A DNA stretch of 64,000 nt, taken from contig CALNHX010005262.1 in NCBI GenBank assembly GCA_940337035.1, positions 1-64,000 of the forward strand. The letters are read 5' to 3'. The position numbers and the translations under genes are program-made. The stretch is from Agriotes lineatus (lineage: Eukaryota; Arthropoda; Insecta; Coleoptera; Elateridae). The notes beneath the pieces were generated by a model. It did no database searches. It worked only from the letters and a program-made list of their open reading frames with translations, and was not told the DNA's origin. Below, one piece after another: positions 38,915 to 49,490 of the stretch (its first letter is position 1; each line of letters starts with the position of its first letter).

Positions 38915-40536
38915 CTAAGATGCGTCGATAGGTACCACATCTGGAATCCGAGACTGATGTATGGTTCCTTTGCCTGCTTGATTATTATCTGCTTTTGTAA
39001 AAAGCCCCATCGCACATCGTATAAAACTGTTTATAAAACCTAGAAAAACTCAATGTTATACAAAATAATACCGATATTCTTGTTGGTACTAACCAGAACA
39101 CACATAAATTCCAGCCACTACTGAACACAATCTAGCCAGGAACATTCCAAGATTGTCCCTTTCTTGTCTCACGGTGACTTTTAGAGCTGACACGTCGTAC
39201 TTAAAAAATATCCCAGGCATTCCGTGACTGCCTTTAAAGTGATCGATTGGACGGCTTAGTTCTTTTACACTGTACTGGTATGTATTCAATGAAGTTAAGT
39301 ACGTTTTTACATTGGTCGGTACTACTTCGATAAAGTACTGAAACAGCATACTGCCTGCAAAAATTGTTGAACTAATAGTGATACACACTAATGAAACAAT
39401 TAATTTACCAACTTCTGTTACATATTCGTCTCCCTCGAGGGGGTGAATGATACCTGCACTAGGATCTCCAAAGCTTAACCTGTTAATTCTGTGTGTGAAA
39501 TTGTAATCACTGTCAGACATAAATGCACTAATATGAATATGACCCCTCGGCAAATTCAAACTCTTTCCGGCAGTTATGTGGAAATTGCCGGCTACTTTAT
39601 TCAGAACCAACGATCCGTATATTCGACATGCATCGTGGGGTCTGCTTGGAATTTCACTCCGTGATGGTACATCGCTAAAGAGACTGGTATGGCTGCTTCG
39701 CCACAAAAATTCCTGTATAAAAATTTTTATTAACATAGTGAGAACTCTTCGGATTGTCTTACTTGAATAGCATGGTATTCTTCACGTAAATACCCATTAA
39801 AGTGCCTTTTATTTTCAAAGTGTGTCCTTTGATTTGGTGCCAATTCAAACCACGTGTCTTCTTCTTCGAGCACGCCGAATTTAAACGTGTTTTGATTTGT
39901 TGAATCTAATATGTCTGCCCCCAAATCTAGTTAAAAGTAAACGTATTATAACCAATATATTTATAAATTTTAATTTCTACACTTACTTGCACAAGGCATT
40001 GCAACTGTAATATCAATATTAATCTTCAGCTTTGCATCAAAATCGGTGTCAGGTGAAAATTTAAATACAAATTTGCTATGCATGTAATAGTTAATTTCTG
40101 AATATATAAGGTAAAATATTAAAGCAAAGCTCAATATGGACACTAAAATCAAACATATTCAAGTTTATATTAAGAAAATTTGGGAAAAATGCGGTATCGA
40201 GGACCACTCTAAAACGCCTTGACATTGTTCGCTCAGTTCTCTTTGTAACAGCAGCAGCAGCAATTTGAACTACCATTCCTGGAGCTAGTAATATAGGTCG
40301 GTACTAAGTACACACAAATCTTAAACTGCAGCTATCGTAAAATAATAGCTCCTGCGCATAAGACAGGAGTGGTCTACGATACTGCATTTTATCCGTGAAT
40401 TTTACAACGCACAAGTTCCACCAACTGAAGAAGTTTCCTTGCACGTTTCTTCTATTTTCGGAAATAAATCCAATTCTTTCACTTTGCTGAGCTTCGAGCC
40501 TCTGTATCTAACAATGGTTACTTTTTCTTGTTCCAT
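38915..40536 (-). CDS. ERGIC2: ERGIC2: ER-Golgi intermediate compartment protein 2
   Basis: There are six exons on the minus strand: 40413-40536, 39987-40142, 39763-39926, 39409-39712, 39094-39354 and 38915-39039. They total 1134 nt, encoding 377 aa, and human ERGIC2 is also 377 aa. All introns are GT-AG and 50-60 nt except the first (270 nt). The protein starts MEQEKVTIVRYRG, then KELDLFPKIEE and transmembrane helix 1 (about residues 43-61). The lumenal domain follows (KLKINIDITVAMPC, GADILDSTNQNTF, HDACRIYGSLVLNKVAGNFH, then FQYFIEVVPT), with a second helix near residue 330. The family cycles between ER and Golgi with ERGIC3 and helps move cargo. The start is the only ATG fitting exon 1. 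Intron 4 is 54 nt and open in frame. Confidence 0.95.
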
Positions 40537-40862
40537 AATAACGCAAAAATCTTAAATATTCAATCAGAGTTCTTAAATGTACAATAACTACACCTTTTGC
40601 AACAATTCAAGTATTCACACTTTATTTACAAATATGTTTTCAGCCAATCTCTCATGGGATTGGGGTTATGTTTTCGGCAAAACAGCTGATGCGCATGTCA
40701 AGTTGACAACTCACCTGGCATTTTCTCCAACGCCCTCTTGCGATGAGTGTATATTGTCGTCGGCATATGTCATAGCTTTATGACCAATATTTTTAAAGAA
40801 ATAATGAAAACTTCACGTCGAAACTCAATTCGTGGTGAGAGTATCAAGCACGAATTGTCGAA
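40537..40862. promoter_or_regulatory. divergent ERGIC2-pelota promoter region
   Basis: This is the 326 bp between two head-to-head start codons. It contains an inverted CCAAT pair (ccaatc at 40644-40649 and gattgg at 40658-40663, 8 bp apart), a layout common in bidirectional housekeeping promoters. No clear TATA box is placed for either gene. The small open frame at 40577-40783 looks fortuitous. Confidence 0.6.
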
Positions 40863-42233
40863 ATGAAACTTCTCTACAAGAATATCGTCAAAGATGGGGA
40901 AGGGTGAGTAGGACTCCCAAAAACAAACATTGAGGTTATGTCACATGTCTGACACCTGCTATGTGTTTGGTTATGACGGTAAGCAAGCCGAATTCGCTTT
41001 CAGGACCGTGGGGCTCATTGCCGAGGAGCCGGAGGACATGTGGCACGCGTACAATCTCATATCGGAGGGGGATTCCGTACGCAGCACAACAATTCGGAAA
41101 GTTCAGTCCGAGTCAGCCACGGGCTCATCCACATCCAATCGTGTCCGAACCATGCTGACAATCTGCGTGGAGAGCATCGACTTTGATACACAAGCTTGCA
41201 TGCTGCGTCTTAAAGGTCGCAATGTCGAGGAGAACCAATACGTTAAGGTAGAGTAGCTATCACTGTGAAATGTAAAGTTTACAGTAGAAGTTTTAGATGG
41301 GCGCCTATCATACTCTCGACCTTGAGTTAAACAGGAAATTTTCGTTAAAAAAACCAGAGTGGGATACTATAGCGTTGGAGCGTGTAGACACTGCTTGCGA
41401 TCCTACCCAAAACGCTGATGTTGCTGCTGTTATAATGCAAGAAGGTCTTGCATACGTTTGTTTGATTACTGCTAGTATGACTTTGGTTAGAGCTAAGATA
41501 GATGTTACTATTCCTAGGAAAAGGAAAGGTTTCGTACAGCAACATGAAAAGGTACTAGTGTGCGCTCTTTTAAATTATTTTTAAAAATATTCGTTTCAGG
41601 GTTTAACAAAATTTTATGATAATGTAATGCAAGCTATCTTGCGGCATATTAATTTTGATATTGTAAAGTGTATTCTAATAGCGTCGCCTGGCTTCGTAAG
41701 GGATCAGTTTTATGAGTATATGTTTAAAACTGCAGTGAAACTGGACAACAAGCTGCTGTTAGAGAATAAATCAAAATTTATGCTTGTGCACGCATCTTCT
41801 GGTTTCAAGCATTCTCTAAGAGGTGAGTCGATTGTAGACGTGAAACAACTAGAGTTAACCGTTTCCTTGCTTGCTAGAAGTGTTGCAAGATTCCGCAGTA
41901 ATAAACAAAATTTCCGTTACCAAAGCCGCAGGGGAAGTAAAAGCCTTAGAAAATTTTTATACGATGTTACAGTGTGAGCCTGCCAAAGCCTTTTATGGTA
42001 AAAAGCATGTGGAAGCAGCCTGCGAAGCTCAAGCCATTGAAACGCTGCTTATTTCTGATAATTTGTTTAGGTGAGATAGGATTTCTGCACACACTGATAC
42101 TTTTCTAATACATTTGTCATTTTTAGATGTTCTAATGTTGGATTGCGCAAGGAGTATGTCAAATTAGTAGATAACGTCAGGGAAGCGGGAGGTGAAGTAA
42201 AGATATTTTCGAGTATGCATATCTCAGGAGAAC
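40863..42233 (+). CDS. pelo: Pelota (Dom34), exons 1-6
   Basis: The exons are 40863-40903, 41004-41247, 41297-41551, 41600-41822, 41878-42070 and 42127-42233. Introns are GT-AG and 48-100 nt. The protein starts MKLLYKNIVKDGEG, followed by VGLIAEEPEDMWHAYNLI and NRVRTMLTICVESIDFD (Sm-like N-domain). The eRF1-like domain 2 has ADVAAVIMQEGLA, the basic IPRKRKG and HINFDIVKCILIASPGFV. Domain 3 begins VTKAAGEVKALENFYTML. Pelota binds stalled ribosomes with the GTPase Hbs1 and starts no-go and non-stop decay; unlike eRF1 it has no GGQ motif, and none is seen. Exon 6 ends in a perfect gtaagtg donor, one base into a codon. The C-terminus is not nearby; it is exon 7 at 58249. Confidence 0.96.
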
Positions 42234-43609
42234 GTAAGTGATTGAATTGATCAGAAAGTGCATACTAACCAGGTTTTGTCAAATTTTTTTAAAATTCTGT
42301 TGCTTTTGTAGTATTTGCAGATCAAATACCATGAATTACTAAAATGATTTTTTTTCTCTACATCTATTGCCGAATTTGTCACTTAGATTACTTACTTCGT
42401 AATAGGAACAACTCTTAATGAAAACTTGCGTTTTGGATGACAGATTTGGATAAAAAAAATTCGGATACCACATACAGGGTCCTGCAATGGTGCAGGGAGG
42501 GTAGATTTTTCTAGACCTATGAGAGTAGCGTAAAAATTGCTTATATAAATTTGTAGGTATGAAGGCAGTGCACATTAGTAAAATATTTTTGATTATTCAG
42601 GATGGTTCAAGAAAACGTGGCAAACCAAACTTATTTATTATTAAAAAATAACACTGTGTTTTTGAATAGTTTAAAAGTTTTGCGTCGACATGCTAATCAA
42701 GTGACAGTCCGTATTACTTAGTAATATACAAAACATACAAAAATTGCTAATATTGAAATTGCCCACCAAAATGCTAAAATATTGAGGACTATCAAATTGC
42801 CTTTAATTTGTATTGAAATCATTGAACTCTATACTATGTAACTGGAAGGGAAGCTCTAGCTAAACATTTTCAATTATTTTAAATATACCGGTCCTCGACA
42901 CCGAAAGGTGAAAGAAGCTATAGATTATGAATGAATGAATGACTATGCCATACTATTTTTGTATGTATTAACTGGAATTTGAAACTAACCTTTTTCTTTT
43001 TAACTCCTTTTTCTACTTTACACGAATACTTGTTGATGTTTTCAGCTTTAGTTTTTGTTTTTGTGTCGCCATAACTTACGTAAGATGTGACTCGATACAA
43101 CAGTAACAACCCACTAAAGCAGGAGTGGCCAACCCGCAGCCCACAGGCCACATACAGTCTTTTTATTAATTAATACGGCTCTCCAAAAGTTTACTTAAAG
43201 CAGCTTAAATTAAAATTTACGTTTTTTTTAAAATTCTATATAGATAAAAATCTGAAAAATTCAATACCTCAAAAATTGTACCAAATATAAATAAAATAGT
43301 AAATAAAAAACAGTCTTACGTTTCTCACTAATAACGACAAACTGTAATAAACTAATTATTAATCAATCTATAACGATTTGTAAGAATTATTCGCTCGTCT
43401 TGAACGGGTATTTTAATAAATAAAATAATAAATGAAATAACGACTGTATAACTATAATTGGTCAATTTTGGTGCGCCAAATTGGTTCACCAACGGTGTGT
43501 GCTATTATTTGGGTTGCAAGGTGTGAGGTTGTGTAAATCTTCCTACATTCTGAGTAAAGTACATAATTTTTTTCACTACCAATATCTCCTTATGTGAAAT
43601 AAATGCTAA
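42234..43609. other. pelota intron, first 1.4 kb: no gene, one hAT-like fragment
   Basis: This is AT-rich intronic sequence. Around 43119-43190 the text aggagtggccaacccgcagc followed by ccacaggccacat resembles the terminal region of Charlie-like hAT elements, but no second terminus was found. The rest has no recognisable feature. Confidence 0.4.
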
Positions 43610-43920
43610 TGTAACGTTTCGCACCCTTTGCTAAGGGCGCTCTAGGTTTTATTCCTCGGGTTAGCTCAAATCGGAGAAATGTTCACATAACTCAAACATA
43701 TACACATAAACACAAGATATATATAACAACAGTACACTGTGTAAACTGTATAAGGGGTTACAGATCATATATATACAATGTTTTTAGCTAGATATATAAA
43801 TTATAAATTACTCTGTACATTAATAAATTAACGATTTCCTCTGGGGCTGTGTTTCATTGTTCCTGGTCGGTCCGCAGCTCGTTTAGTAAGTAAACACAGC
43901 AGGCTGCGTTGTCCGGGATT
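43610..43920. repeat. LTR-like repeat fragment, related to 62694-63240
   Basis: The fragment starts tgtaacgttt. It shares with 62694 onward the strings ctcaaatcggagaaa, a run of atata, aatgtttttaactag-like text, an aataaa(a)ttaac signal and ctctgggg(c/a).gtgttt. A TGT start and a late AATAAA suggest an LTR, possibly solo. The element type is not established, and no ACA end or target duplication was confirmed. Confidence 0.4.
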
Positions 43921-44167
43921 GAACTACTTTTGAGTAGGGCTTATTAACATGTATGGTAATTGCTCGAATTCGTATCTGACAGCTTAACCTTCAAATTGAC
44001 TGTACACACCGAAATGGTTCGCTCGTACAAAAAATAGAGTAATGAAATTCAAACACCAACATTTGAGAACAAAACCTCAGGTAAATACAATGCAAATAAT
44101 TATGATGTAATATCCGGCTAACCTGGTCTTGTTTCAGTGATGTAGAGACGCCAAGATCTGCATTTGT

Positions 44168-44512
44168 TTAACTTCCTGCAATTTCCGGTGTCCAAAACAG
44201 CTTATCTGCAAAATCAAATAACGCTACCTCGATAAAACTTCTCTGGAACGAATCTGGGAACTGGGGCCTGCTTCTACACTTCGTACAAAGTTTAATCTTG
44301 ACGAAACCGAAAGCTAGTGGGCCCTCTGCAACTGCTTCCCTGTGAAATTTACCTTGCAAGAGCAGCTTTGTAGGCTGGATCACAAAATCAAACGAAGCCA
44401 CGGCATTTAAAAACTTGGTGACAGCTTTCTGTTCCAAATCCCTGGATGTAGGGCTCGATAAAGGATTCCCCAACATGCAGTACACACAATTCTTGCTGGC
44501 CGATGCTTCCAA
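44168..44512 (-). other. open frame in left arm, 114 codons, unknown
   Basis: This frame is mirrored at 46198-46542. It starts at TTG rather than ATG and encodes NCVYCMLGNPLSSPT, then a CTKCRSRPQFPDSF stretch and an FWTPEI end. I recognise no domain. An overlapping frame at 44388-44573 is also open. Between arms, 11 of 14 base differences change the residue, so there is no sign of protein-level constraint. It is retained as a description, not as a confident gene. Confidence 0.3.
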
Positions 44513-45198
44513 CTATTCCAAAACTTACCACGATGTTGACTGCACTTAGGCGAATCTTGCAGCCTGCTTTCATTCTTCAGTGGGAACTGTTACCGCGACG
44601 AAAATTACACACAAAGATGCTCTGCAGACTGGTGAATATTAAAGACCACTTTTTGGCTCACACAGAAAACTTGATTTGAAAATTTACATAAGAGGTGCAC
44701 ATGGCACAATTTTCAAGGCTTGTTTTTGCAATCCTAACAATTGAATATCTCGTTTCCTAACAACTAAGTTTTACAATTGTTTTATGAAATTAGTTTTGAT
44801 ATCATGTGTACTTAGGAACTTAACTGTCTTTTCTGGAAATTGTCAATCGTAACACTTTAAACTATTTTTTAAATGCACTGTTTCACAAGTTTATAATTAG
44901 CACTACATAATTGTTTGTGTCTTATAATAGGTTGCATTATCTTGCTCTTTGCCATCTTTGCTTCCTTGCACTGCTTTGCACCGGTTCTTTACCCGTCAGC
45001 GATCTTGCCGTTTGCTGGTTTCATAACCTTTTACTCATAACGCTCATATAGTTTTGGAACTCTTCAAACCATCTTTGTATTATATTAAATTCACATTATT
45101 GTATTGACGTTACCAAAACAAATCTGCCAGCTACACAAATTAAGGTGCGCTTGCCATTCCGAACATCAATGAAATGTTAAACGTAACCCTTTTGATTC

Positions 45199-45426
45199 TG
45201 CCTTATCAGACCGATCTTCACCTACCGCTGCAGCGTATGGAGCGCACCTTTAAAGACTAACAGGAACCAACTGCAACTATTGCAAAACAATGTGTTGCGC
45301 ATAAAAACCAATGCGCAGCGGTTTGTTAGAAATTCCCAAATACACAGAAAAACAGGTATGCCTAGGGTACAAGAGTTTATAACCAGGACTATAAAGAATT
45401 TTTTTCACTACCTTCTTTGCAAGTGA
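45199..45426 (+). pseudogene. Jockey-clade LINE RT C-terminal fragment
   Basis: Seventy-five codons without a stop encode CLIRPIFTYRCSVWSAPLKT, then QLQLLQNNVLRIKTNAQRFV, then NSQIHRKTGMPRVQEFI and a stop at 45424-45426. This is the hallmark C-terminus of Jockey-like LINE reverse transcriptases (the IRP..TYG..VWG.A and LQR.QNK.LR patterns). It sits in the spacer of the large inverted repeat. Both the 5' part and a clear 3' tail are missing. Confidence 0.75.
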
Positions 45427-45445
45427 TCCTTACAGTTTCAAATTA

Positions 45446-45550
45446 GAGGGATGTAAGAAATATTTACAAAAATTGTTACGTTTTCCATGATAATGTACTT
45501 ACTTCACATGGAAAACGTAACAATTTTTGTAAATATTTCTTACATCCCTC
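45446..45550. repeat. perfect 44-bp stem, 17-nt loop hairpin
   Basis: The stem arms, 45446-45489 and 45507-45550, are exact reverse complements starting gagggatgtaagaaat. The loop is ataatgtacttacttca. It directly abuts the right arm of the 2.9-kb inverted repeat. Confidence 0.9.
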
Positions 45551-46197
45551 CCAGAATGGCAAGCGCACCTTAATTTCTGTAGCTGGCAGATTTGTTTTGA
45601 TAACGTCAATACAATAATGTGAATTTAATATAATACAGAGATGGTTTGTAGAGTTGCAAAAATTATATGAGCGTTTATGAAGCCAGCAGATAGCTGACGG
45701 GTAAAAAACCGGTGCAAAGCAGTGCAAGGAAGCAAAGGTGGCAAAGAGCAAGATAATGCAACCTATTACAGGACACAGACAATTGTGCAGTGTTAATTAT
45801 AAACTTGTGACACAGTGCATTTAAAAACTAATTGTGAAAAAGCAGAGATCTAAAGTTTAAAGTGTTACAATTGACAATTTCGTAAGTAAACACATTATAT
45901 CAAAACTAATTTCATAAAACAATTGTAAAACTTAGTTGCTAGGAAACGAGATATTCAATTGTTAGGATTGAAAAAACAAGCCTTGAAAAATTGTGCCATG
46001 TGCAAGAGGTGCTCACAGATTTATGTAAATTTTCAAATAAAGTTGTCTGTGTGAGCCAAGAAGTGGTCTTTAATATTCACCAGTCTGCAGAGCATCTTTG
46101 TGTGTAATTTTCATCCCGGTAACAGATCAGTGAAGAGTGAAAGCAGGCTGCAAGATTCGCCCAAGTGCAGTCAAGATCGGGGCAAGTTTTGGAATAG

Positions 46198-46542
46198 TTG
46201 GAAGCATTGTCCAGCAAGAATTGTGTGTACTGCATGTTTGGGAATCCTTTATCGAGCCCTACATCCAGAGATTTGGAGCAGGAAGCTGTCACCAAGTTTT
46301 TAATTGCCGTGGCTTCGTTTGATTTTGTGATCCAGCCTACAAAGCTGCTCTTGCAAGGTAAATTTCACAGGGAAGCAGTTGCAGAGGACCCACTAGCTTT
46401 CGGTTTCATCAAGATTAAACTTTGTATGAAGTGTAGAAGCAGGCCCCAGTTCCCAGATTCGTTCCAGAGAAGTTTAATCGAGGTAGCATTATTTGATTTT
46501 GCAAATAAGCTGTTTTGGACACCGGAAATTGTAGGAAGTTAA
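46198..46542 (+). other. open frame in right arm, 114 codons, unknown
   Basis: This is the mirror copy of the frame at 44168-44512, with the same length and TTG start and 11 residue changes. A second overlapping frame (46137-46322) is open here as well. It may be a remnant exon of a transposon carried by both arms. No function is assigned. Confidence 0.3.
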
Positions 46543-46785
46543 ACAAATGCAGATCTCGGCGTCTCTACGTCACTGAAACAAAATCAGGTTAGCCGGATAT
46601 TACATCATAATTATTTGCATTGTATTTACCTGAGGTTTTGTTCTCAAATGTTGGTGTTTGAATTCCATTACGCTATTTTTTGTACGAGCGAACCATTTCG
46701 GTGTGTACAGTCAATTTGAAGGTTAAGCTGTCAGATACGAATTCGAGCAATTTCCATATGAATTAATCTGTCCTACTCAAAAGTA

Positions 46786-49218
46786 ATTGTAATACAAATG
46801 TTAAGACCTAACCCTTTGAAAAAGAGTTATTCTCGTGCTAGAACGGAGCGCTATTTTATTTGATTGCAAATGAATAAAACAGAAAGAGCAATAAACCATT
46901 TATTTTGGAAATATTAATTATAACATCATTTTAATAAGCCCTGAGATTGACACAATACTGAATTCTACTATTAAAACCAATTGTAATTTGTGATGATTTG
47001 CCCTAGTTATTTATTTTATTATTACTATAGCCTTTTTGAATAGGACTATTATTGCAATATATTTACAATGTGTCTTTTTAATTGAAGCTCATGTAAACTT
47101 TCAAATATGTGTTCTCAGGGTTTAAGCTGCCGCTCGCCAGATTGCTAAATGCAGTACTATATGGCAAATAATAAACTGGTTAAAAAATTTAAATCTCTCC
47201 AAAATAGGATTTTCCTTCCTATCTGGCAACACTGACGCCATTAGCATTAGTGCGTAGCTCCCCGGCAGTAGCTTAAATACAAAGATAGTAGCTGTGTTAT
47301 TGTTGGGCCTCGTCTATCAGCAGTGGTGTTTGTTTATTTTTCATGTGATTTTTACCAAAGATGACATCTCTGACAAAGTGGCTTATATAATAAAAATTAA
47401 TACAACTGAACAAAAGCAACTACTACCACCTGAAAAACGCTAAAAACAATGGAAAGCTGAATATGGAGCAAATAGAAATAACGTCTCAGCAAGTATCGTT
47501 AAAAAGTGGGAGTTTAATTAGAAATGGTGTGAAATATCCTGGGGTGATAATGGCACTAACTTCCAATGCAAATACTGCAAAAGGGCTGGAAAAAAATGAA
47601 ATAATTAGGCCAATAAGCAATTGGCTTTCATGCTATTTACATTTACTGTTTAATTTTTATTGTAGAAAATGTATCTATAACAGAGGCTGCTATTTTAAAC
47701 AAACATGAAAAAACTAGAACACAGGTTATCAATGCAATTCTTCAGTAACTCCACATTTAATGCTGTAAAAGACTGGGAATGTGTGTGTCTACCAACCAAA
47801 AAAACAAAGATGCCTTAATAGGTTATACGAAAATACTTTATTTTGAAGCCAAGGAAAACCTAGCTACATGGAAAACAAAATCATTAACACGTTGGAGTCA
47901 TATGACTAGTCATGAAATTGAATCTAGTATTTCTAAATGTATAAAAAAATATTTGCATGGATGAAAGTACGTTTCTGTGACTCAAAGTATTATAGCGTAT
48001 ATTAAATATGTCCGTTTTGGTCAGTTTTCAACAAAGTTTTTAAAATTGAATATTTGTATTATTATTAATCTTGGCCCTTACTATTTCGATTTTGCTAAAT
48101 AGATATTCACTAAATTAGCCAAATTACTAAATCAAAAAAACAGCTTAAACACTGTGTGTTCTTCAATTCGTAGATATTCGGGCTAGAAATGGGCAGTTCT
48201 TGAGAATGTATCTTCGGGAAACATTCTGCCAGAATTTAAGTGAACTTTAGAGAATTAAAAACTGCAGCTTGCACTGATTTGTTCCTAATGAAAATAGGCC
48301 TAAAACTTACAATAAACCGACTAAAATAAATAAAGTTATCAGTATTTATTGTTTAAAACTAAAAATGTAACATAAAACATAACATGCATACTCTTACAGT
48401 ACACATTTTTTTATAAAAAGAAAAACTTATAACATCATGATTCATGAAATCATAAAATTAAAATAAACACAGTAATACAAACAAAACAATATTTCTCTGT
48501 AAACTGAAATCAAATTAATAAGTAAAAAAATAAACAGTTATATATTTAATTTATTCACAATTTTTAAGTCATCACCATCACTAATAACTACTTTCACTTT
48601 CGTCATTATCATCTCCTGCACTATCGTCATGCAAACTGTAGGCTTCGTCCGTTTCTATTTCAGACTGAGACTGGTGTTCTTCATCATCATTATCAGTGTT
48701 ATTATCATCTCTGTGGATCACATTTTTGTATCTATAGTCCGTTCACATCTTTTTGGCATGAAGGTTGGCCATGACAATTTGTTTTGTTTAAGCGAGGTTT
48801 ACATTTGGGGTTATGGTTACCAAATGCTTTTAGGTCAGAAAACATTACAAAACACCATGGAGTATGAGGGAAGGAGACCGATCACCATGCTACATAATCT
48901 GCGATGATATATACGGCTCTTTAATAGTACAGTATCTACCACTCGCAGCGCTGGTGTTCCACGCCAGGTCCTCAATCTGTCACGTGATCGTGGCATATGA
49001 CCGCTGCGGTAAATCAAAATGTAAACAAACCCCCACCCTGCTGCCAATTAGCTCAGCGCGGAACATTTGCACTTTGAGTGGCAGACTACGGACGCAAATA
49101 TGAATGCAGGTTTTGGCGAGTGGCCTACATGGGGATCGACCTCCTTACCTCTTACTTCATGCAAAACACCTTCAAATGCAAAGTTGCCATATTTATGCAG
49201 AATAGAAAATGGAACTAC
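46786..49218. other. pelota intron middle: no recognised gene
   Basis: This is AT-rich sequence. Two small plus-strand frames (47463-47708 and 47779-47964) and a ~57-codon acidic minus-strand frame (about 48583-48753, ending EIETDEAYSLHDDSAGDDND-like and a stop) could be eroded transposon coding sequence. None could be assigned to a family. The 47222-47300 stretch is locally GC-richer. Confidence 0.35.
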
Positions 49219-49490
49219 GTGGGTGGGCTGAAAAGTAATGCACACATACTTGTAGAACGTGAACGAAATGACCTACGGAGACGCGCATGTTTGTATTCGG
49301 AAGCTACATCCCTCCTTTATGCACATGCTAAGTTTGAAAGAGTTTCGTTGACTAGTTCGTTTTTTAGTAGTGGAAGTATGGAGACGTGTTCTCGTGCTAT
49401 GTCAACGCGAGGTTAAAGAATTTTTAACTGCTGAAAACGTGATTCCTACTGAAATTCATCGCCGTTTACGATGACGATACTGTTGATAGG
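49219..49490 (+). pseudogene. mariner-like element 5' end and transposase N-terminus fragment
   Basis: The text tgggctgaaaagtaatgcac near 49226 resembles a mariner-type terminal repeat. At about 49395-49470 the plus strand encodes QREVKEFLTAENVIPTEIHR, the helix-turn-helix start typical of mariner transposases, and then a frame change and a DDDTVD-like continuation. The element is cut off by CCTAA repeats at about 49490. It is clearly dead. Confidence 0.6.

Larger units (their letters stand above)
43921..46785. repeat. 2.9-kb inverted repeat with ~1.25-kb arms
   Basis: The left arm (about 43921-45173) and right arm (about 45553-46785) are reverse complements. Landmarks that pair are acttttgagtagg (outer ends), gaattcgagcaat, ccggctaacctg, acttcctgcaatttccggtg and aaggtgcgcttgccattc (inner ends). 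In the 345-bp stretch compared base by base there are 14 differences, about 96% identity. The spacer (about 45174-45552) holds a Jockey fragment and a 44-bp perfect hairpin. It lies in the pelota intron on the transcribed strand. It could be a transposon with very long terminal inverted repeats or an inverted duplication. Confidence 0.9.

Noticed and set aside
40091..40276. Minus-strand frame with LDTAFF as ERGIC2 exon 1
   Set aside because: Loose resemblance only. The true first exon at 40413-40536 has the conserved KELDLFPKI and matching splice phase.
42313..42335. Short alternative pelota terminus soon after exon 6 (acceptor at about 42311, then six or so residues and a stop)
   Set aside because: It would remove the conserved QLTGVAAILRFP end, which exon 7 at 58249 supplies in phase.
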